Source of the DNA: Rhizobium sp. CCGE 510
GTDB lineage: Bacteria > Pseudomonadota > Alphaproteobacteria > Rhizobiales > Rhizobiaceae
Length of the DNA stretch: 64,000 nt
Direction: 5' to 3'
Assembly (NCBI RefSeq): GCF_000292525.1
Contig: NZ_AEYF01000055.1
Location: forward strand, 206,271 to 270,270
The notes under the pieces were generated by a model. That model saw nothing but the letters and a program-made list of their open reading frames with translations. It did no database searches and was not told the DNA's origin. Below, in pieces: positions 46,339 to 55,477 of this stretch (the first letter of the stretch is position 1; every line of letters begins with the position of its first letter). The position numbers and the translations under genes are program-made.

Positions 46339-47229
46339 TCAGACTGCCTTGTGCCGGGCGAGAAAATCGAGAAGCGCCGGATAATAATCCTGCGGGTTTT
46401 CATAGAACGGCATATGGCTGGCATTGGCAAATACCTTGAGTTCGGCATTCGGCAGCGCAAGCTTCATCCTGAGCGCACAGGCCGGTGTCAGCTCGTCATG
46501 TTCTCCCGTCGTGATCAGCACCGGCAGCGTCAGCCGCGGCAGATCGGGGATGCGGTTCCAGTCCTTGAGGTTGCCGATATAGAGAAACTCGTTCGGTCCC
46601 TGCATCGTCTCGTAGGGCGCCATGTTCCAATCGTCGAGCGAGCGGCGCACCGGCGCCGGCCATTCCGGTAGACGGCAGACATGCCGGTAGTTGAGAATGG
46701 TGACGGCAGCGAGATATTCCGGATGATTGTAAGTGCCTTGCGCCTCGTGCTTCTGCATCATCGACACGGTTTCGGGACCGAGCGCAGCGCGTAGCCGTTC
46801 CAGTTCCGAGATCAGATGCGGCATGTCGGCGACGGTATCTTCGAGGATCAGCGTCTTGAGGTTTTCGGGATAGGTCAGCGCATATTCGATCGCCAGCCAC
46901 CCGCCCCAGGAATGGCCGAGCATGTGGACCTTGCCGAGCCCCAGCGCCTTGCGCACCGTCTCCGTCTCCTCGACATAGCGGCCGATCGTCCAGAGCGAGA
47001 GATCGTCTGGCCGGTCGGAGGCGCCGGTGCCGAGCTGGTCGAAGGCGACGATGCGATAGCCCTTGTCGACGAGAGAGGAATGCGCCTCGCGCAGGTAGTC
47101 GCACGGCAGGCCCGGCCCGCCGTTCAGGCAGAAAACCGTCTCGCTGCCCATCCCGAAACTATAAGCAACGACGCGATAGCCATCGACATCGATCTCGAAT
47201 CGCGCGTCCGGCCGTATTTCACGCCACAT
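46339..47229 (-). CDS. Proline iminopeptidase-like alpha/beta hydrolase
   Basis: 296 residues from the ATG at 47229 (GGAGC upstream); an ATG 33 nt earlier is possible. Motifs: oxyanion loop NGGPGLPCDYL (about residue 36), nucleophile elbow GHSWGGWLA (about 106), acid GEHDELTP, and His in NASHMPFYE. Removes N-terminal Pro or hydrolyses a related amide. Divergent from the LuxR solo and upstream of the peptide importer. In PipR/OryR/PsoR-type systems the pip gene beside the regulator is its main target. Confidence 0.9.
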   Translation of the reverse strand: MWREIRPDARFEIDVDGYRVVAYSFGMGSETVFCLNGGPGLPCDYLREAHSSLVDKGYRIVAFDQLGTGASDRPDDLSLWTIGRYVEETETVRKALGLGKVHMLGHSWGGWLAIEYALTYPENLKTLILEDTVADMPHLISELERLRAALGPETVSMMQKHEAQGTYNHPEYLAAVTILNYRHVCRLPEWPAPVRRSLDDWNMAPYETMQGPNEFLYIGNLKDWNRIPDLPRLTLPVLITTGEHDELTPACALRMKLALPNAELKVFANASHMPFYENPQDYYPALLDFLARHKAV

Positions 47230-47357
47230 TGATCGCTCCGGCAGAAGATTTCGCTTGCTCAATAATTGGGCACGGCTAAATTTTTACCTTAAACCGCATT
47301 CTGTGCCAGCTATAAGAAGTGATAGGGTGGGCAGCACGCCGAACCCGGGAGCAAATC

Positions 47358-48155
47358 ATGCTTGACGATATCGGAACGATCAGACGGCAGTTTACAGCGC
47401 ACGAAACGCTGGACGGCCGGATCGACCAGGCCTTCGAGGCGATGCAGCAGATCGGCTTCGAGGCGCTGATCTACGATTACACGCCGGTGCCCTACGATCT
47501 CGACGGCGCAATCATGATACCATCGCTGCTGAAGCTCAGGAACATCTCGGACGACATGCACGATTACTGGTTCGATCGCGGCTATTTCCGTATCGATCCG
47601 GTGCAGCAGGTGGCGCTGCGCACCTCCGCACCCTTCTTCTGGAACTACGACCCGGACGCCGATACGTTGATCAGGCGCTTCATGAGTGAAGCCACGGCGC
47701 CGGTGATGCGCTATCTGAGTGAACGCGACATGTCGACCGGCGTCACCGTGCCCGTCCATATGCCACGCGGCGACTATGCGACGGTCACCGGTATCCGCTT
47801 CGGCCGCAATAGCGATTTCGAACGGCACGCGCTGCGCTATATCGCCGACTTCAACCTGCTGGCCCATGTCTTCCATGAGACCGCCTATTCGCTATTCGAC
47901 ACGCGGGCGAAAAGCGTCGGCACGATCCGCCTGACCGAACGGGAACGTGAATGCCTGCGCCATTCGGCGGAAGGTTATTCAGCCAAGGAAATTTCCCGCA
48001 TCATCGACCGTTCGGTGCCGACCGTCGTCATGCATCTGAACGCCGCAACAAAGAAACTCGGCGCCCGCAACCGCACCCAGGCCGTGGTGCGCGCCACCCA
48101 TTACCGTCTGCTCGAAGACCGGCCGACCCAGACTTGGCCACCCTATAACTTGTGA
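47358..48155 (+). CDS. LuxR-family solo regulator, PipR/OryR/PsoR type
   Basis: 265 residues from the ATG at 47358 (CGGGAGC upstream). Autoinducer-binding domain at about 20-175, LuxR HTH at about 195-255 (RLTERERECLRHSAEGYSAK). Aligned to TraR numbering, pocket residues W57 and Y61 are replaced by Met67 and Trp71, while D70, P71 and W85 are kept as Asp80, Pro81 and Trp95. These are the substitutions that define the plant-compound-responding LuxR solos. No luxI gene is present. It is flanked by two proline-iminopeptidase-like genes and a peptide importer, as in the PipR locus of Pseudomonas. Likely activates them on sensing a plant-derived ligand. Confidence 0.9.
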   Translation: MLDDIGTIRRQFTAHETLDGRIDQAFEAMQQIGFEALIYDYTPVPYDLDGAIMIPSLLKLRNISDDMHDYWFDRGYFRIDPVQQVALRTSAPFFWNYDPDADTLIRRFMSEATAPVMRYLSERDMSTGVTVPVHMPRGDYATVTGIRFGRNSDFERHALRYIADFNLLAHVFHETAYSLFDTRAKSVGTIRLTERERECLRHSAEGYSAKEISRIIDRSVPTVVMHLNAATKKLGARNRTQAVVRATHYRLLEDRPTQTWPPYNL

Positions 48156-48204
48156 TAGCTGCCGTCACCGCTACCGCCGCGTTATGGTCTTCAACAGACG
48201 AAAG

Positions 48205-49119
48205 ATGGAGACACCAGTGACCGAAGTCGCGACGACCGAAGCCTATCTGCCTTTTCGCGATTATCGCACCTGGTATCGCATAACCGGCTCGCTAGAGAGC
48301 GGCAAGCTGCCCCTCGTCGTCGCCCATGGCGGACCCGGCTGCACACATGATTATGTCGATTCGTTCAAGGATATTGCCGCCCTCGACGGCCGCCCGGTCA
48401 TCCATTACGATCAGCTCGGCAACGGCAATTCCACCCGGCTTCCGGACAACGGCCCGGATTTCTGGACGGTCGGCCTGTTTCTCGAAGAGCTGGACGCGCT
48501 GCTGTCCCATCTCGGCATCCAACATCGTTATGCCTTCCTCGGCCAGTCCTGGGGCGGCATGCTCGGCGCCGAACATGCGGTGCGCCGGCCGCAAGGCCTG
48601 AAAGCACTTGTCATCGCCAACTCGCCCGCCAACATGCACACCTGGGTTTCGGAAGCGAACCGGCTGCGGCAGGAACTGCCGAGAGAGGTGCAGGACACGC
48701 TGCTGAAGCATGAGCTGGCGGGAAGCCTCACCGATCCGGACTATATTGCCGCCTCGCGCGTCTTTTATGACCGCCATGTCTGCCGCGTGGCACCGTGGCC
48801 GCCTGAAGTCGCCCGGACCTTCGCGATCATGGACGAGGACAACACCGTTTACCGCAACATGAATGGTCCGACCGAATTTCACGTCATCGGCACGATGAAG
48901 GATTGGACGATCGAGAACAGGCTCGACCGCATCGAAGCCCCGACGCTGCTGATCTCGGGAAAATACGACGAGGCGACACCCATGGTGGTCAGGCCCTATC
49001 TCGAACGTGTCCCGGGCTGCGAATGGGTGCTCTTCGAAAATTCCAGCCATATGCCGCATGTCGAGGAAAAGCAGCTTTGCCTGGCGACCGTTTCCAGTTT
49101 CCTGTCGCGGCACGATTGA
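48205..49119 (+). CDS. Proline iminopeptidase-like alpha/beta hydrolase (second copy)
   Basis: 304 residues from the ATG at 48205; a GTG at 48217 with GGAG upstream is an equal candidate. Motifs: AHGGPGCTHDY (about residue 43), GQSWGGMLG nucleophile elbow (about 117), GKYDEATP, and NSSHMPHVE. Same family as the protein at 46339-47229, and also resembles L-amino acid amidases. It follows luxR by 49 nt in the same direction and is probably co-transcribed. The pair of hydrolases on both sides of the regulator suggests that peptide or amide signals are processed here. Confidence 0.9.
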   Translation: METPVTEVATTEAYLPFRDYRTWYRITGSLESGKLPLVVAHGGPGCTHDYVDSFKDIAALDGRPVIHYDQLGNGNSTRLPDNGPDFWTVGLFLEELDALLSHLGIQHRYAFLGQSWGGMLGAEHAVRRPQGLKALVIANSPANMHTWVSEANRLRQELPREVQDTLLKHELAGSLTDPDYIAASRVFYDRHVCRVAPWPPEVARTFAIMDEDNTVYRNMNGPTEFHVIGTMKDWTIENRLDRIEAPTLLISGKYDEATPMVVRPYLERVPGCEWVLFENSSHMPHVEEKQLCLATVSSFLSRHD

Positions 49120-49156
49120 GACACACGCTGCCGGCCCATGACGATCAACGGATCGT

Positions 49157-50068
49157 CTACCGACGCACCAGCCATTTCTTGGCGACGCGGCAAGCCATCG
49201 TATAGGCCGGATCGAAGACGTTGCCGACGTCGTAACGCACCACCTGGCCGAGCAGATGGCTGGCCGCCGTCCTGTCCAGGCCATAATCCAACGCCAGCCA
49301 GGTCAACATTTCGCTGGTTGCATGCTGGAGCGCCTGATCGAGGGGCCGGGCATTGCCGATGGTGAAGATGTCCTCGGCGGTTTCGCCGCGCGGCCAGACC
49401 AGTCCGGCCTTCTTCTCCACCGTCAGCCGCACCGTGACGTCGAACGTCGTCTCGATGCCGGTTCCGACGATCTCGCCGTCCCCCTGCACGGCATGGCAGT
49501 CGCCGAGAAAGAACAGCGCGCCGGGAGCCGACACCGGCAAACGCACAGTAGTGCCGGGACCGAACAGCCGATAGTCCATATTGCCGCCATATTCGCCGCT
49601 GGTCGCCGTCGATATCGCCTGGCCAAGGCTGGGCGCCACACCGAAACAGCCGATCATCGGCGCGAGCGGCAGGACGAAATTCTCAAGGCCGGCGACCGGC
49701 TCGGACAGCCGGACGGTCAAGGCCTCACGGTCGATGGCCCAGATGGCGATATTGCGCGGCGGCAAGTCACGAACCGTCTCGGGATCGACCACATTGGCGG
49801 CGACGATGCTGCGGGTAAACCCGGTGTCTCTAGTCGGGATCATGTTGATGATCTCGACCTTCAGCGCATCTCCGGGCTCGGCACCTTCCACGAAGATCGG
49901 TCCGTTCATCGGATTGCCGCCGGGCGCCTGCCTGACACCATCCCTGTCATGTCCGGCCGCATCAAGCGTCTCAGTGATCACTGTGTCGCCACTGGCGACA
50001 TGAAGCGCCGGCGGAAATGAGCCGATGACATTATGGAAGATCGTCGGAATGAAGCGGTGAGTGGTCAT
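49157..50068 (-). CDS. Acetamidase/formamidase family protein
   Basis: 303 residues from the ATG at 50068; an ATG at 50101 is also open and neither has a strong ribosome site. Family marks: GDTVITETLDAAG, NPMNGPIFVEGAEPGD (about residues 50-66), and GALFFLGDCHAVQGDGE (about 175-192). Hydrolyses short amides to acid plus ammonia. Convergent with the second iminopeptidase gene; it may extend the amide/peptide theme of the LuxR locus, an inference from position only. Confidence 0.9.
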   Translation of the reverse strand: MTTHRFIPTIFHNVIGSFPPALHVASGDTVITETLDAAGHDRDGVRQAPGGNPMNGPIFVEGAEPGDALKVEIINMIPTRDTGFTRSIVAANVVDPETVRDLPPRNIAIWAIDREALTVRLSEPVAGLENFVLPLAPMIGCFGVAPSLGQAISTATSGEYGGNMDYRLFGPGTTVRLPVSAPGALFFLGDCHAVQGDGEIVGTGIETTFDVTVRLTVEKKAGLVWPRGETAEDIFTIGNARPLDQALQHATSEMLTWLALDYGLDRTAASHLLGQVVRYDVGNVFDPAYTMACRVAKKWLVRR

Positions 50069-50404
50069 CACAATACAGCTCTCGCTCGTTTGGAATGTCA
50101 TGAGGCCTGCAGCTGAACTGCCGGGCGTAGAGAGTTGCGGACTAGATCAGAGATCGCCAGCGATGCCAATATCCACCGCGACGTTCTGACGGAGGAAGAC
50201 GGTCGGCCCTGCGTCGCCTCTTCGGTCGAATTGTCTTCTGCCCAGCCGATGCCTACCGATCCGAATGACACCGTCATCAAAGCGCTGCTCGCAATCAAGC
50301 GGCAACAGACCCGCACAAGCTTCAATTGGAAGGATCGGCAACGGGATGGTTTGAGATGGACCATTCCGATCTAAAACCGCTTCCGAAAGATGCAAGCTAG
50401 CCCG
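50069..50404 (+). mobile_element. Intergenic remnant with insertion-sequence-like repeat (copy A)
   Basis: 336 bp without a supported gene. From about 50308 to 50425 the plus strand closely resembles the minus strand at about 55870-55750: shared blocks include GCACAAG, GATGGTTTGAGATGG, AAACCGCTT and GAAAGATGCA, and similarity runs into the start of the transketolase gene (GATGATC, GCTTCGAG). The inverted second copy suggests ends of a decayed insertion sequence. A short frame at 50135-50374 is not credible as a gene. Confidence 0.5.
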
Positions 50405-51262
50405 ATGATCAATACAAGCTTCGAGGAGTCCTGCGCGCGGATTCGTCGTATAATCGTCGACACCGCGTTTCGGTGCGGACAGTCGGCGCACATCGGCGGT
50501 AGCCTGAGCATGGTGGAACTGCTGAATACGCTCTTCAGCGACGTGCTTTCGCATCGTCCTCATGAACCTCATTGGGACGGTCGCGACATCTTCATTCTTA
50601 GCAAGGGCCACGCAGTGCTTGGCTATCTAGCGGTGCTGCATCACTTCGGCTATTTCGACGCCGAAAAGCTTGCGACCTTTCAGACGAACGGCAGCGATCT
50701 GATCGCTCACCCGGTAAAGAAGGTCGCGCTCGGCATCGAAAGTTCCAACGGCAGCTTAGGCCAGGGCCTTGCCTATGGCATGGGTATCGCACTTGGTATG
50801 CGCAAGCGCAAACAAGACCGTCGTGTTTATGTGCTTCTCGGCGACGGCGAGTGCAATGAAGGATCCGTTTGGGAGAGCGCCGCTTCCGCTTCGGAAATGG
50901 GTGTCGGCAACCTTACCGCGATCATTGACGAGAATGGGTTCCGCAACGACGGGCCGAATGCCACCTACACCAATAGAATTGCATTGACGAACATCTGGAC
51001 AGCTTTCGGCTGGAACGTCATCAATGTCGATGGCCACGATCACCATCAGATCCTGTCGGCTCTCCAGCAGGCAAAGCAGGTCGCGGATATGCCGACCGCC
51101 ATCGTCGCCCGCACCGTGAAGGGCAGAGGATTGCCGTTCATGGAGAATAACAACGATTGGCATCACAATCGCATCACGGGAACTATCTATGAAGAGTGCC
51201 TGAAGGCGCTCGGCGAGAGCACTGGGTCGAAGCTGGAAACGGAAGGAGAATTCCGTGGTTGA
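50405..51262 (+). CDS. Transketolase, N-terminal (TPP-binding) subunit
   Basis: 285 residues from the ATG at 50405 (or 290 from 50390; neither has a good ribosome site). ThDP pyrophosphate domain of split transketolase: SKGHAVLGYLAVLHHFG (about residues 66-83), ESSNGSLGQGLAYGMG (about 112-127), and the GDGECNEG metal/ThDP motif at 146-153. Works with the pyrimidine-domain subunit encoded next to move a two-carbon ketol unit between sugars or onto an aldehyde. First gene of an unusual cluster; its 5' end abuts an insertion-sequence-like remnant. Confidence 0.92.
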   Translation: MINTSFEESCARIRRIIVDTAFRCGQSAHIGGSLSMVELLNTLFSDVLSHRPHEPHWDGRDIFILSKGHAVLGYLAVLHHFGYFDAEKLATFQTNGSDLIAHPVKKVALGIESSNGSLGQGLAYGMGIALGMRKRKQDRRVYVLLGDGECNEGSVWESAASASEMGVGNLTAIIDENGFRNDGPNATYTNRIALTNIWTAFGWNVINVDGHDHHQILSALQQAKQVADMPTAIVARTVKGRGLPFMENNNDWHHNRITGTIYEECLKALGESTGSKLETEGEFRG

Positions 51263-52244
51263 GTTGTCGAGCCGCAATGCACGCACATGGTCGCGCATCG
51301 GGCCGCGGGCTGTTTATGGCCAAGCGCTGACAGCGCTTGCAACCGAAAACGAGAACATTATCGCTATGAGCGCCGATCTCGGCCGATCTTCCGGTCTTGA
51401 CCGCTTCTCCAAGGAATATCCGGACCAATTCCTTAATACCGGTATTGCCGAGCAGAACATGGTGGGTTGTGCTGCCGGTCTCGCTCGCATGGGGTTCGAC
51501 GTGTTCGCGTCGACTTTTGCGCCCTTTGCTTCAATGCGGGCAAGCGAACAGGTCCGCATGAACATGGGTTATATGGGCGAACCGGTGAAGCTCGTTGCAC
51601 TTGGCAGCGGTCTGGCGATGGCTTATCTCGGCAACTCCCATTTCGGCCTGGAGGATGTCGCGGTCATGCGCACCGTGCCGGGCCTGACGATCATATCGCC
51701 AGCCGACTGCTCGGAAATTTACAAGACGTTGGAGGCCTGTGTCGGGTTCGACCAACCGGTCTATATCCGCCTGACCGGCACGCCCAATGCACCGGTCGTC
51801 TATACGGAAGACTACACGTTCGAAATCGGCAAGGCCGTTTGGCTGACGCCGCCACGCGAAGTGATGCTGATCTCAAGCGGCACGACGGTCGGGCATTGCC
51901 TTCTGGCCGCTGAAAAGCTGAAGGAGGCCAATCTGGATGTCGGCGTTCTTAACATGCATACGATCAAGCCGCTGGATGCGGTCGCACTGGCTGATGTGGC
52001 CCGCCATGCCAGCACGGTTTTCGTCATCGAGGAGCACACGACGGTCGGCGGTCTCGGCAGCGCAATCCTTGATCACTACAATGCTTTAGGAATGCCGTTT
52101 CCGCGCATCGTTACGCACGGCATTCCGGATCGCTTCGTCGAGGCTGGTGACTATGCCTTCATGCTGAAGGCTGCGCGCTTGGATGGCGAGGGTATCGCCG
52201 ATTTCCTGCGGGAAAAGTTATTGCAGCAGGAAATCGAAGCATGA
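51255..52244 (+). CDS. Transketolase, C-terminal subunit
   Basis: 329 residues, overlapping the first subunit by 8 nt. Pyrimidine-binding domain with the catalytic Glu66 in LNTGIAEQNMVGCAAGLA, preceded by SADLGRSSGLDRF, and C-terminal transketolase domain with LMISSGTTVGHCLL-like segment and VFVIEEHTTVGGLGSAI. Split transketolases of this size are common in sugar-modification and secondary clusters, distinct from housekeeping TktA. Confidence 0.92.
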   Translation: MVELSSRNARTWSRIGPRAVYGQALTALATENENIIAMSADLGRSSGLDRFSKEYPDQFLNTGIAEQNMVGCAAGLARMGFDVFASTFAPFASMRASEQVRMNMGYMGEPVKLVALGSGLAMAYLGNSHFGLEDVAVMRTVPGLTIISPADCSEIYKTLEACVGFDQPVYIRLTGTPNAPVVYTEDYTFEIGKAVWLTPPREVMLISSGTTVGHCLLAAEKLKEANLDVGVLNMHTIKPLDAVALADVARHASTVFVIEEHTTVGGLGSAILDHYNALGMPFPRIVTHGIPDRFVEAGDYAFMLKAARLDGEGIADFLREKLLQQEIEA

Positions 52245-52894
52245 GTCTGGATCATTGGTACATTTACGGGGCAGGAGGCCTCGGTATTGAAACCATGGAT
52301 ATACTGCAATCGGCAATCCGCCGAGGCCAGCAGAAACCTCACCATTGTGCATTCATCGTCGACCATCCGACGGCGACTGAAGTGCTTGGGCTTCCGGTCT
52401 TCGCCGTGGGGGATCACGTTTCCGGCGCCAAAGTAACGATCGCAGTCGGTGAACCTTTTTCCCGGAAAGCTCTTCTCGAGAAGGTGGAAGGGTTGGGCCT
52501 CGTGCTTCAATCGATCTTCTCCCCCGATGCCTTCATTTCTGAGTATGCGGAGATTGCCGATGGCGTGATCGTTGCGCCGCATGTCTCCATTCAGGCGACG
52601 GCAAAGATCGGTCGAAACGTTGCCGTCAATACAGCTTCGATCCTTGGCCACGACATTGTGGTAGAAGAAAACTGCGTCGTCTCATCCATGGTCAATCTGG
52701 GCGGTGGCGCGCAAGTCGGGATGCTGAGCTATCTGGGCATGGGCGCACTCGTCAAGGAACGCGTGCAAATCGGGCACTCTTCGATTGTCGGCATGGGCTC
52801 GGTTGTGCATATCGACATTCCGGATGAAGTCATTGCGCTGGGCAATCCCGCGCGCGTCGTTCGCAGGAACGAAGACAAAAAAGTGTTCAAGTAG
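52241..52894 (+). CDS. NeuD/PglD-like acyltransferase (left-handed beta-helix)
   Basis: 217 residues. N-terminal Rossmann-like part with YIYGAGGLGIETMDIL (residues 6-21), then hexapeptide repeats from about 95 (DGVIVAPHVSIQATAKIGRN followed by VAVNTASILGHDI) ending in GNPARVVRRN. Family members O- or N-acetylate sugars using acetyl-CoA. Start overlaps the transketolase stop by 4 nt and an acyl carrier protein gene follows by 9 nt, so the acyl donor could be that ACP. Confidence 0.88.
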   Translation: MSLDHWYIYGAGGLGIETMDILQSAIRRGQQKPHHCAFIVDHPTATEVLGLPVFAVGDHVSGAKVTIAVGEPFSRKALLEKVEGLGLVLQSIFSPDAFISEYAEIADGVIVAPHVSIQATAKIGRNVAVNTASILGHDIVVEENCVVSSMVNLGGGAQVGMLSYLGMGALVKERVQIGHSSIVGMGSVVHIDIPDEVIALGNPARVVRRNEDKKVFK

Positions 52895-52903
52895 GAGCAA
52901 GAG

Positions 52904-53143
52904 ATGAGCAACAAAGAAAAATACGATGCCGCTTTCATCGAAACTTTTGGCATTGGCGCCGAGGATTTGAGCGACGGCCTCCAGTATCAGAGCATCCGCG
53001 CTTGGGACTCGGTCGGTCACATGGCGCTTATCGCATCTCTTGAGGATACGTTCGACATCATGCTGGACATGGACGATGTGGTCGATTTCGGCTCCTACAA
53101 GACCGGCCTGAAGACGCTCGAGAAATACGGCGTGTCGTTCTGA
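52904..53143 (+). CDS. Acyl carrier protein
   Basis: 79 residues, acidic. Phosphopantetheine attachment at Ser36 in AWDSVGHMALIASLED. GGAGCAAGAG precedes the ATG. Directly followed, with no gap, by an AMP-forming ligase, its likely loading enzyme. This is not the housekeeping AcpP (which has DSLD): DS-x-GHM carriers occur in polysaccharide and small-molecule clusters. Confidence 0.9.
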   Translation: MSNKEKYDAAFIETFGIGAEDLSDGLQYQSIRAWDSVGHMALIASLEDTFDIMLDMDDVVDFGSYKTGLKTLEKYGVSF

Positions 53144-54526
53144 ATGTTCTGGCAAAGTCTCTCGGATGGCGCCGATGACAGGACGTTCCTGATCGCCGAT
53201 GGACGCCGCTATAGCTACAACGACGTTTTCGGACTTGGAGATGCGCTATTCTCCAAGGCCGACAGGGCGATCGCACTGATTCTGTGCGATCGGTCGCCCG
53301 AAACCGTTGCGGCCTATCTGGGAGCCTTGCGGAAAGGCCTCGTGCCCATGTTGGTCGACGGTGAATTGACCCGTCACTCGCTGGAACGCACCATTGGAGC
53401 CTATACCCCCCGTTACATCGTCGCCCCCGCAGAGATGACGCTGGAAGACTACGCGCCAAGCGGGCGATTGGGCACAAAGGCTCTGTTCGAGCGATCGTCG
53501 GTCGTAAACACATCGCTGCATCAAGATCTTGCCTTGCTCATTCCCACCTCGGGTTCGACGGGCGACCCCAAATGCGTGCGACTAACTGCCAACAATATCG
53601 ATGCCTGCACGCGTTCGATCGTCGAATATCTCGGCATGACCGGAGAACGCATTACGGTCAGCCTCCTGCCATTTCACTACTCCTACGGGCTTTCCGTTCT
53701 CCACAATACGATATTCGCGCGCGCCTGCATGGTGTTGACCAATAAGTCCATCCTCGACAGGAGCATTTGGCAAATGATCGAAGAGGAGAGGGTTACCGAC
53801 CTTGCCGGAGTGCCCTTTACGTTCGAAACATTGCGGCGCATTCGCCTGAGCGAGGTCTGCCTTGGCAATCTCGTCTGCGTGACGCAGGCCGGCGGGCGCC
53901 TGGCGCCGGAGCTGACTCGCCATTTCTGGCAGTATTTTGCCGATCATGGCGTGCGCTATTTCACCATGTATGGCCAGACCGAGGCGGCCCCGCGTATTTC
54001 CTACGTTCCCCCCGCCCAGGCGATAGAGAAGCTTGGGAGCGTCGGCATTCCGCTGCCTGCCGGTCGGGCTTTGATTGCGGAAACGGGCGAGCCGATCGGC
54101 GAAGGTGAGCTGTTGTATGTCGGCCCGAACGTGTCGATGGGATATGCGAGCTCCGCTCAAGACCTTGAAAAGGGAGACGAATTCAAGGGGAAACTTTATA
54201 CTGGCGACTATGCTAAAATCGATAAGGACGGGTTCATCACAATCGTGGGCCGTAAGAAACGCTTTATCAAACTGCACGGGATTTCAGTCAATCTCGATCA
54301 TGCTGAGTCAGTGCTGAAGTCCGGCGGGCTTGATTGCATCGTCATCGGTGCCGAAAACCGCCTGATTGTCTGTATCAGGGAGCCGGACGCGGAGCGAGCG
54401 CAGACGGCGTTGAAGGATAACTTCAATTTCCACCCGTCTGTTGCAAGGGTTGTAGTCTCCGAAACCCTGCCGCTCACCTCCGCCGGAAAGCCGGACTATG
54501 TTACGCTGTCCGAGCGTTTCCTGTAG
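53144..54526 (+). CDS. AMP-forming acyl-CoA/acyl-ACP ligase
   Basis: 460 residues, ANL superfamily: phosphate loop LLIPTSGSTGDPKCVRLT (about residues 128-145), YGQTEAAPR (about 278-286), TGDYAKIDKDGFITIVGRKK (hinge Asp) and the C-terminal Lys in PLTSAGKPDYVTL. It is shorter than usual (about 500-550). Starts at the base after the ACP stop. It should adenylate a carboxylic acid and load it on the neighbouring carrier protein. The acid is unknown. Confidence 0.92.
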   Translation: MFWQSLSDGADDRTFLIADGRRYSYNDVFGLGDALFSKADRAIALILCDRSPETVAAYLGALRKGLVPMLVDGELTRHSLERTIGAYTPRYIVAPAEMTLEDYAPSGRLGTKALFERSSVVNTSLHQDLALLIPTSGSTGDPKCVRLTANNIDACTRSIVEYLGMTGERITVSLLPFHYSYGLSVLHNTIFARACMVLTNKSILDRSIWQMIEEERVTDLAGVPFTFETLRRIRLSEVCLGNLVCVTQAGGRLAPELTRHFWQYFADHGVRYFTMYGQTEAAPRISYVPPAQAIEKLGSVGIPLPAGRALIAETGEPIGEGELLYVGPNVSMGYASSAQDLEKGDEFKGKLYTGDYAKIDKDGFITIVGRKKRFIKLHGISVNLDHAESVLKSGGLDCIVIGAENRLIVCIREPDAERAQTALKDNFNFHPSVARVVVSETLPLTSAGKPDYVTLSERFL

Positions 54527-54592
54527 AATCCTGCTGTTATCCCGGAACCGCTGCACACTTCCAGGCGACATGCATCAGCCTATCGGCAATGA

Positions 54593-55477
54593 TCAGAGCT
54601 TCGCCAGCATGGCCTGCAATTCGATGATCCGAGCCCTCAACTGCGGATAAGCGTTCTGCCAGTAGCCGTAATGGTCGAGCAGACGGCGCATCGAGACCGG
54701 CAGGTCCTCTCTTGACATATAGCCCTTTTCGAAGGCCATCTTCATCACTTCCTCATAGTAAAGAATGCCGTTGATGAAGAGCGGATTGATCTCGTGATTT
54801 GAGGTCGAATTGGCATGCTGCCGGAAATAGGAAAGCGGATGCGGATGTCCGATGATCGGGCCACGTTTGGCGAGATCGATCCATGCCGATAGATCAAGGA
54901 TGCCGCGGAAGATCCCGTCCTCATCGACCCGAAACAAGCGGAATGCGCCGTTCTCGTCGAAGCAATCTGCCTTTCGGAACATCACGCTTGAGAACTCGCC
55001 GATCAGGTTCATATGGTTGACAGCCGTCACACGGATGAAGGCGCCGCCGTCGATGACCTTTGTTTCGTCCGCAATGCCGAAGTGATTGACCAGCGAGGTG
55101 ATTCGGTTTGTCTCATTGATCAGATAACGCGGCGAGAACGCGAGCCTCGTGCCGAGATGACGGCTCCCCTCCAGTGTCTCTAACAGGAACTGAACGCAGA
55201 ATGGGTTGAGAATGTCATCATCGAACAGAAACTTGATGTATTCGCCGTTCGCAAGATTGGCCAGCCGGATGACATTGGAAAACTCGCTCGGCTTGGGATT
55301 ACGACTATAGGAGAGATGTTGCTGATATCGCTCGCAGATATTTGCGATTGCATCCGTTGGACAATCGTCTGAAACGATAATCTCCGTATCGCCATAGCTT
55401 TGCCCGATGGCACTCTTTAAGGCTTGCTCAAAGAAGTCCGGCTTGTAGGCGGGGATGCAGATTGATACCCGGGGCAT
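54593..55477 (-). CDS. Family 2 glycosyltransferase
   Basis: 294 residues from the ATG at 55477 (AAGGA 7 nt upstream); a longer frame to 55567 enters the repeat region. GT-A fold: VSICIPAYKPDFFEQALKSA, EIIVSDDCPTD (nucleotide-binding Asp), and KFLFDDDILNPFCVQF with the metal-binding DDD (about residues 86-88). Transfers a sugar to an unknown acceptor in the cytoplasm. Opposite in strand to its neighbours; implies that the cluster product is a glycoconjugate. Confidence 0.9.
   Translation of the reverse strand: MPRVSICIPAYKPDFFEQALKSAIGQSYGDTEIIVSDDCPTDAIANICERYQQHLSYSRNPKPSEFSNVIRLANLANGEYIKFLFDDDILNPFCVQFLLETLEGSRHLGTRLAFSPRYLINETNRITSLVNHFGIADETKVIDGGAFIRVTAVNHMNLIGEFSSVMFRKADCFDENGAFRLFRVDEDGIFRGILDLSAWIDLAKRGPIIGHPHPLSYFRQHANSTSNHEINPLFINGILYYEEVMKMAFEKGYMSREDLPVSMRRLLDHYGYWQNAYPQLRARIIELQAMLAKL

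Noticed and set aside
47230..47357. A lux-box upstream of the LuxR solo and pip genes
   Set aside because: No 18-20 bp palindrome of the lux-box type was found by eye; only short, widely spaced GGCAC/GTGCC repeats are present.
50135..50374. 79-codon plus-strand frame before the transketolase gene
   Set aside because: No ribosome site and no recognisable domain; it runs through the insertion-sequence-like remnant.
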